Shown here piece by piece: positions 58,455 through 64,000 of a DNA stretch of 64,000 nt. Source of the stretch: Acidimicrobiales bacterium. Lineage in GTDB: Bacteria; Actinomycetota; Acidimicrobiia; Acidimicrobiales; SZUA-35. The DNA is taken from positions 1-64,000 of the forward strand of contig JABDIY010000131.1 in NCBI GenBank assembly GCA_013003535.1, given 5' to 3'. Every line of letters begins with the position of its first letter. Positions within the stretch are counted from its first letter, which is position 1. The translations under genes and the position numbers were made by a program. The notes below the pieces were generated by a model. That model worked only from the letters and a program-made list of their open reading frames with translations. It was not told where the DNA came from and did no database searches.

Positions 58455-59429
58455 GTGGCTTCGAAGATCTCCCGAGAGGAGCGATTGCTCAATCTGACCG
58501 CAGTCCTTTTGGATTCCTCCCGGCCCCTCACTCGCGATGATCTTCGCGAACGTGTAGACGGATATCCCGCCGACGATGCTTCGTTCCGCCGCCAGTTCGA
58601 GCGTGACAAAGACACCTTGCGGGAAATAGGGATCCCCCTGTCGGTAGTGGAGATTCCGTTCACGAATTTCGAACAGGGCTATCGAATCCCACCCGAAGAG
58701 TACTATCTCCAAGGCGCCACCTTCACGCCGGCTGAACTGGCGGCTTTGCACGTAGCAACCATGGCTGTTCAATTTGGCAACAGCGACGAAGAAGCCCTGT
58801 GGAAGCTCGGCGGCGTCGGACTGACCGACGTGAGTTCCGCCGCTTCGGGTGCCATGTTCGCCTCTCCGATATCGGAGTTACCGAGCGACCCTTCGCTCAT
58901 TCACGTCTTCGCCAACATCCAAGAGAAGAAGCCCCTCGCCTTCCACTATCGAGGTGGGTCCAGCCAGCGGCGACGAGAGGTGGAGCCGTGGTCGCTGTAC
59001 TTTCAACGGGGTCGATGGTATCTCACCGGCTACGACCGAACCGCGGGTGGCGAGCGGCAGTTTCGGTTGGACCGGATGAGTGAACTGGAAAACCTGGAGG
59101 GCAACAATTCTCAGCCGGTCTCCGTGAAGGATGGCCCGGTGGTACTTCGCCCGTGGGAGATCGGAACAAACGATCCTGTAGTCGTGGAGGTCTTTGTTGA
59201 TGCCGACTCGGTGGCGCCGTTCTCCAGTCGGGTGAACGCCCAGCCCGTGCGAGACGCAACGCTTGGGAGCGAATCGGGATCGGTTTTCGAGCTATCGGTG
59301 CGGGCTATCGATGCGCTTGTCACATTCATTCTGGAGTGGCTCGAGCACGCAGTAGTGCTGTCGCCAGAGTCAGCGCGAGCGGCAATGATCGAAACGCTCA
59401 CGGCGTCGGCCGAACGGGACGATTCATGA
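58455..59429 (+). CDS. pafB: PafB-like WYL-domain regulator
   Basis: KISREERLLNLTAVLLDSSRPLTRDDLRERVDGY..; FHYRGGSSQRRREVEPWSLYFQRGRWYLTGYDRTAGGERQFRLDRMS. Confidence 0.9.
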   Translation: MASKISREERLLNLTAVLLDSSRPLTRDDLRERVDGYPADDASFRRQFERDKDTLREIGIPLSVVEIPFTNFEQGYRIPPEEYYLQGATFTPAELAALHVATMAVQFGNSDEEALWKLGGVGLTDVSSAASGAMFASPISELPSDPSLIHVFANIQEKKPLAFHYRGGSSQRRREVEPWSLYFQRGRWYLTGYDRTAGGERQFRLDRMSELENLEGNNSQPVSVKDGPVVLRPWEIGTNDPVVVEVFVDADSVAPFSSRVNAQPVRDATLGSESGSVFELSVRAIDALVTFILEWLEHAVVLSPESARAAMIETLTASAERDDS

Positions 59430-60388
59430 CTGCAGGCCCCCGTACCGCTGCCTCCAGCATTCGTTTGGTGTTATCCGTTGTGCCCTGGATCATCGACCAT
59501 CCTGGGAGTTCGATCCACGAGATCGCTGAGCGTTTCGGTCAGAAGCCGGCTGCGTTGATGAAGACGTTGGAAATGCTGTCGTTCGTTGGCGTGCCGCCTT
59601 ACAGTCCGGACGCCCTCATCGAAGTCCGATTCGACGGCGACCGGGTATGGATCAACTTCGCCGACTACTTCTCCAAACCACTCCAGCTGTCCACCGGACA
59701 AGCCCTGGCGTTGCTGGCTGCGGCCGACGCTCTGCGAAGAATCGAAGGAGCCGACCCGGACGGGTCTCTTCACAGCGCACTCGAGAAACTCGCCGACGCC
59801 ACAGGAGTCACACCTCAGCAGCAGATCGACATTCAACTGGGGGACGCCCCCTCGGATCGGCTTCTACAACTCCGGGCTGCGGCCGCCACTGGTTCGGAGC
59901 TGAAGATCACCTACTTTGCGCACGGCAAGAATGAGACCTCGGAACGGATCATCGTTCCCCGTCGGGTGCGGTCAGGCGCCGGAGCATGGTATGTGGACGC
60001 ATACTGTCGAAGCGCTCAAGATGAGCGCGTGTTCCGATTGGACCGAATCCTCTCCATGGAGCCGGTGGAGTCCGGGCAGGACCCGCCGCCACCGGCCACG
60101 CTCGGCCCGGCTGGAGAAGTCTTTGGCTCCCACGGTGCGCTGCCAACAGTTACATTGCGCCTTGGTCCGGAGCAGAACTGGGTTCGAGACAGTCTGCCGG
60201 TGCTGCGCATCGATGAAAGAAAAGGCGGAAAGCTAGATGTCACCCTGGCGGTGGCATCGGAGACGTTCCTGGTCCGTCTGCTCCTTCAGCTCGGGCCGGA
60301 AGCCAAGGTCATTCGGTCCGATATTGAGGCTCCGCAAGCATTGGCCGCGCAAACTGCACGACGAGTCCTCGCTCGGTACCGCCAGTAG
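59426..60388 (+). CDS. pafC: PafC-like WYL-domain regulator
   Basis: IIDHPGSSIHEIAERFGQKPAALMKTLEML; SERIIVPRRVRSGAGAWYVDAYCRSAQDERVFRLDRIL; ATGA overlap with pafB. Confidence 0.9.
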   Translation: MTAGPRTAASSIRLVLSVVPWIIDHPGSSIHEIAERFGQKPAALMKTLEMLSFVGVPPYSPDALIEVRFDGDRVWINFADYFSKPLQLSTGQALALLAAADALRRIEGADPDGSLHSALEKLADATGVTPQQQIDIQLGDAPSDRLLQLRAAAATGSELKITYFAHGKNETSERIIVPRRVRSGAGAWYVDAYCRSAQDERVFRLDRILSMEPVESGQDPPPPATLGPAGEVFGSHGALPTVTLRLGPEQNWVRDSLPVLRIDERKGGKLDVTLAVASETFLVRLLLQLGPEAKVIRSDIEAPQALAAQTARRVLARYRQ

Positions 60389-60397
60389 TCTGGTTAC

Positions 60398-61366
60398 GTG
60401 ACCGATCCTGCCGCTGGTAATCCGACGCCGGATCCCTCAGACACCACCACACCACCAGCAACCGAGATACCGGTGGTCGAGGTTGCGTCGGCCGACAAGG
60501 TACCCCAACCCGCTCCCTCCACCGTTGCCCATCACGGCGAGGCATTGGTCGCAGCGCTTCTGAATACCCAGCGCAACGCTCAACCTGTCCAGCCCAGCGC
60601 CGACGGTGCGAGAGTGATCGAATCTGGTGGAACTGCGCCCCTCACGGCGTCGTCCTTCTACAACAGCACCTCTGGCGAAGTAGCTGACTCCCGACTCGGG
60701 GTTTCGTCGCCGGCTCCGCCAGTTCCCGATGTCCTTGCTTCCGCTGACGACGGCGATTTCGCAATCGATGATATGCCGCCGCGGCCCCCCGCTGACAACG
60801 GTGAGGGAGAGGAGTCGTCTGACAGCGGTGAAGAGCAGAGCGAGGATCGAGCGTTTGCTCGCAATGTCCTCGAGTGGATCGTTGTCCTCGGAGCAGCCGT
60901 GGCTGTTGCCATCATCCTTCGAACGTTCGTCTTTCAGGCGTTCTACATTCCTTCAGAGTCCATGGAGACCACCCTTTTCAAGGACGATCGCCTGCTCGTC
61001 AACAAAGTCAGCTATCACCTTCATGACGTGAACCGGGGCGATATCGTGGTTTTTCGGCGTCCCGATGATCAGCCCGGAGAGATTCGTGACCTGATCAAAC
61101 GTGTCATCGGTCTGCCCGGGGAGACGGTCGAGGGACGCGGCGGCGTGATCTACATCGACGGCCAACAGCTGGTTGAGCCCTACCTCGACGGAAATCCCTT
61201 CGGCGACTTCTCGCCGATAGAAGTGCCCGAAGGTCAGTATTTCATGATGGGTGACAACCGCGACGAGAGCCTGGACTCCCGCCGCTTCGGAACGATCGGC
61301 GAGGACCGGATCATCGGCCGAGCCTTCGTGCTGTTCTGGCCCTTCGACCGCGTAGGAACGCTGTAA
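60398..61366 (+). CDS. lepB: Signal peptidase I with long acidic N-terminal extension
   Basis: YIPSESMETTLFKDDRLLVNKVSYHLHDVNRGDIVVFRRP; VKRVIGLPGETVE; YFMMGDNRDESLDSRRFG. Confidence 0.95.
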   Translation: MTDPAAGNPTPDPSDTTTPPATEIPVVEVASADKVPQPAPSTVAHHGEALVAALLNTQRNAQPVQPSADGARVIESGGTAPLTASSFYNSTSGEVADSRLGVSSPAPPVPDVLASADDGDFAIDDMPPRPPADNGEGEESSDSGEEQSEDRAFARNVLEWIVVLGAAVAVAIILRTFVFQAFYIPSESMETTLFKDDRLLVNKVSYHLHDVNRGDIVVFRRPDDQPGEIRDLIKRVIGLPGETVEGRGGVIYIDGQQLVEPYLDGNPFGDFSPIEVPEGQYFMMGDNRDESLDSRRFGTIGEDRIIGRAFVLFWPFDRVGTL

Positions 61367-61389
61367 CACTTCCTCGCTCTGCGCCCTGC

Positions 61390-61411
61390 GGCGCCGGGGC
61401 GCCGGGGCGCC
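61390..61411. terminator. GC-rich palindromic array (three GGCGCC at 8-bp period) between convergent genes; possible bidirectional terminator
   Basis: ggcgccggggcgccggggcgcc seen directly between the lepB stop and the convergent RNase gene stop; no clear T-tract. Confidence 0.35.
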
Positions 61412-61441
61412 TTGGGCTTTCCGCTCGGCTCGTCGCGTGAC

Positions 61442-61954
61442 TCAGTCCGCGTAGATAATCTCTCGGAACGACGCGTAATGATCATCGGTGTAATACAGCT
61501 CGCCGTGGGCGCCGGCAACGATACGGCGGGCGCCGCGGTCTGATTCACCTGGAGTGCGAACCGTGTATTCCCTGTAGTGGCCACGCTCCAAGTCAGGCAG
61601 GATCCCCTCACGGTTCTGGAAGGTCAAGCCGTCCCTGTCATAAGGAAACGGTCCGTCGCCCGCAATCAGCTCCAACGTGTCCCATGCCTCAGCTGGGAGT
61701 TTGGTCACCAGAACCGAGGGGAGTTCGGAGTACTGGATGAACTTGCCTGAAGACGGCTGGTTCGGGATCGTGTTGGGTGAGGCGGACGGGGCCTCTACAA
61801 CGATCGTGGTCCCGAATGCGCCACCGCCCACCGTCGAGTCATCGCTGTCGTTGAGATTGCCAACGAAATAGCCTGCGACGAAAACTGCCATCACTACAGC
61901 GATTCCGAAAACCCATTTGGGAATCTGAGTTGTCTGGTTATTCGGTTGACTCAC
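61442..61954 (-). CDS. Membrane-anchored guanyl-specific ribonuclease (N1/T1, RNase Sa-like)
   Basis: TM IPKWVFGIAVVMAVFVAGYFVGN; LPAEAWDTLELIAGDGPFPYDRDGLTFQNREGILPDLERGHYREYTVRTPGESDRGARRIVAGAHGELYYTDDHYASF aligns closely with remembered RNase Sa. Confidence 0.88.
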   Translation of the reverse strand: MSQPNNQTTQIPKWVFGIAVVMAVFVAGYFVGNLNDSDDSTVGGGAFGTTIVVEAPSASPNTIPNQPSSGKFIQYSELPSVLVTKLPAEAWDTLELIAGDGPFPYDRDGLTFQNREGILPDLERGHYREYTVRTPGESDRGARRIVAGAHGELYYTDDHYASFREIIYAD

Positions 61955-61989
61955 TGTCAGCTCCGGTGTGGTTGTCCACCAAGTGTGGC

Positions 61990-62745
61990 CTAATAGAACA
62001 GTGCGAGGGTCTCACTGAGCCGGTCCACGTGGTCGCTGAAAACGCCATCGAGGCCCATGTCGTAAAGAGCGGCGATCTCGCGGTGCTGCTGAGCATCCCA
62101 TCCGAGTGCGTAGAGTTCGAATCGATGGACCACGCTGACGTGACCGGCATTCCAGTCTGGATACCGCATGTTGATGGCATCGATGCCTATATCGGCGAGT
62201 TTGGCGGCTCGGAGTTCAAGGCCTTCGGAGATTTTGGTGACTCGCACTGAATTGACCAGCTGAGCGCTGGTTTTTTGCCGCCAGGAGCTGAGCACGTCCA
62301 AGGCCGGGTGGCAGAGCCACAACCGTTCTTCGGCATCCACTTGTCGGGATACCTCCACCACTGCATCGAGTGCGGCGGGATCCTTGATGTCCAGGCTCAG
62401 CTCAAAATCGCTCCCCACAGCGTCATACAGCTCGGTCAGGGTTGGAATGTGGTCCGGTAAGTCTCGGCGCTTGATGTCACAAATCGAGCGTTTTCGCAAG
62501 ACCGAACCGACAACTCCGTCGTGATCGAGCACCGGAACGCCGTCGCCTGTCATGAAAACGTCAGATTCGAGGCCGGTGGCGCCGAGCCGTAGCGCCAGCC
62601 GAAATGCCTCGATGGTGTTCTCCGGCGCGTGGGCCTTTGCGCCCCGGTGAGCGAACGCAATCGGCGGAGTACGTAGAGATCGGTAGCGCGGCGGACGCGC
62701 CGTAGATGAGGTGAAAGGGGGTACGGGCTGGTCGGAGGTTGTCAT
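61990..62745 (-). CDS. ugpQ: Glycerophosphodiester phosphodiesterase
   Basis: IAFAHRGAKAHAPENTIEAFRLALRLGATGLESDVFMTGDGVPVLDHD. Confidence 0.9.
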   Translation of the reverse strand: MTTSDQPVPPFTSSTARPPRYRSLRTPPIAFAHRGAKAHAPENTIEAFRLALRLGATGLESDVFMTGDGVPVLDHDGVVGSVLRKRSICDIKRRDLPDHIPTLTELYDAVGSDFELSLDIKDPAALDAVVEVSRQVDAEERLWLCHPALDVLSSWRQKTSAQLVNSVRVTKISEGLELRAAKLADIGIDAINMRYPDWNAGHVSVVHRFELYALGWDAQQHREIAALYDMGLDGVFSDHVDRLSETLALFY

Positions 62746-62926
62746 TTGGCGAGATTCTGATGTTGCAAACGTGTTTCAGCGCCGTGAGGGGTCCACCACG
62801 ACGAGCGGTTTGGGGCCCAGACTAACCGCTTGTGGGGCGAGGAGTCGCCGATGTTTGTCCAAACACTCAAGAGTTCCGCCGTAGTTGCCGAATCTATCTT
62901 TGTTCCTACTAGGAGGAAATGATCCA

Positions 62927-63256
62927 ATGGCAACAATTCGGGCTAGCTGTCAAGACTGCGGCGACGTGGAACTCACGACCGCAGATGTAAACGTTCGTAT
63001 CTGTGATGACAACAATGCCGGCACCTACGCCTTTCGTTGCCCCCACTGTGAGATGACGGTGGTCAAAAGCGCAGAACCTCGCACGATCGACCTACTGGTT
63101 GCCTCCGGCGTTTCGTTTACCACGTGGCGCCTCCCGGCCGAACTGGACGAGAACCACGAGGGAGCGCCGATCAATCATGATGATCTCCTCGACTTCCATG
63201 ACCTGTTGAGCGACGATGACGCTCTCCAACAGGCCATGGCCCAGTTCTCCGGCTAG
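62927..63256 (+). CDS. Small zinc-ribbon hypothetical protein (109 aa)
   Basis: Strong RBS AGGAGG; SCQDCGDVELTTADV..YAFRCPHCEMTVVK. Confidence 0.75.
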   Translation: MATIRASCQDCGDVELTTADVNVRICDDNNAGTYAFRCPHCEMTVVKSAEPRTIDLLVASGVSFTTWRLPAELDENHEGAPINHDDLLDFHDLLSDDDALQQAMAQFSG

Positions 63257-63281
63257 TCCCCAGCAACGACGATTTCAACGT

Positions 63282-63302
63282 GAGCGGGCCTTAGGCCCGC
63301 TC
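63282..63302 (+). terminator. Intrinsic terminator hairpin GAGCGGGCC-TTA-GGCCCGCTC followed by ATTTTCGTTTT
   Basis: 9-bp perfect stem, 3-nt loop, T-rich tail, just downstream of the 62927-63256 CDS. Confidence 0.85.
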
Positions 63303-63474
63303 ATTTTCGTTTTGCCGACCGGGTACTCCAACAGCGGGCCCGCCGCGCATGGCGTGACCTGCCCGCCGGTCGGAACGGGAGCAGCGTAACACCGGACAGG
63401 ATCCCCGTGCCGGGATCCAATGGGGCCCGGTTCCAGACCCATCCCACCGGGTTCGATTGGGTAACCTAGACCAT

Positions 63475-64000
63475 ATGTTCAACGTCGGAGGAGGTGAACT
63501 CCTCCTCATCTGTGTCCTCGCTCTCGTTGTGGTTGGGCCCGAGCAACTCCCGGGCCTCTTGCGGAAGCTCGGTCAGTACGCCGGCCAGGCAAAACAGATG
63601 AGCGATTCGCTGCGCGCGGAGTTCATGGCCGGTGCCGAACCGTTTCAGGAAAGCATTCGAGAGTTCCAACAGGGCATGAACGACTTCTCGAACACAGTCA
63701 CAGAAAACGCCGATGTGCGGAACTGGGGTGCGGGTACCGCCGATGACCCCATCGTGCCCCGAGGCTTCGCTGATCAGGCCAGTAGCCAGCCAGGCGACGA
63801 ATCCTCCAGCACCGAGGATCTCGCCGATGCCGAAGCCATCACGGCGCCGGATCGTTCGAAGAAGCTTGAAATCACCCCACCCGTCAATCCGTGGGCACCG
63901 CTTCCTGGCAGTGGCGCCGATTCCCAAGTTGATCCCGCCACCGATCCGGGGGAAGGGCAAGGGAACGAGTCAAGAGCCGGCACGGTCGCAGATCCGGGAA
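63475..64000 (+). CDS. tatB: Twin-arginine translocase TatA/TatB-family protein (3' partial at window edge)
   Basis: MFNVGGGELLLICVLALVVVGPEQLPGLLRKLGQYAGQAKQMSDSLRAEF; frame open to the window end. Confidence 0.88.
   Translation, partial: MFNVGGGELLLICVLALVVVGPEQLPGLLRKLGQYAGQAKQMSDSLRAEFMAGAEPFQESIREFQQGMNDFSNTVTENADVRNWGAGTADDPIVPRGFADQASSQPGDESSSTEDLADAEAITAPDRSKKLEITPPVNPWAPLPGSGADSQVDPATDPGEGQGNESRAGTVADPG

Noticed and set aside
1-64000. CRISPR arrays, prophage modules, toxin-antitoxin pairs, restriction-modification genes, biosynthetic gene clusters
   Set aside because: Looked for; none supported. Apart from the RAYT gene the window appears to be stable chromosomal backbone.

Overview
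High-GC actinobacterial chromosomal window. The gene set (Pup-proteasome, ScpAB-RluB-AroH-TyrA-Cmk-PlsC-IspH, GcvH-FHA-FtsR-DUF151) suggests an Acidimicrobiia-like lineage, but the taxon is inferred. It is almost entirely coding, with no prophage, CRISPR array or rRNA seen. Main blocks: (i) a CobT-like VWA gene whose 3' end overlaps a RAYT/Y1 transposase; (ii) a minus-strand aminotransferase-TauA/B/C-like ABC-phosphotransacetylase operon, consistent with taurine/organosulfonate dissimilation but with no Xsc in view; (iii) an ApbE / DUF2271 / PepSY flavin-electron-transfer-like trio; (iv) core housekeeping genes (pyrG, trpS, scpAB, tyrA, cmk, ispH, der); (v) a natural fusion of a COG2907-like flavoprotein with DUF1365, next to a CFA-synthase-type methyltransferase (possible modified-lipid pathway); (vi) a frameshifted, degenerate GGDEF-EAL gene; (vii) a gcvH-FHA-MerR(FtsR)-DUF151 cluster with unusual FHA and FtsR architectures; (viii) a complete Pup-proteasome locus (ARC/Mpa, Dop, Pup, PrcB, PrcA, PafA, PafB, PafC), with no conventional upstream start codon for the ATPase and a repeat pair between pafA and pafB; (ix) a membrane-anchored RNase Sa/T1-like ribonuclease without a visible inhibitor; (x) TatA/B at the right edge. 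One tRNA-Pro(GGG) is present. All assignments come from reading the protein sequences; no database search was run.
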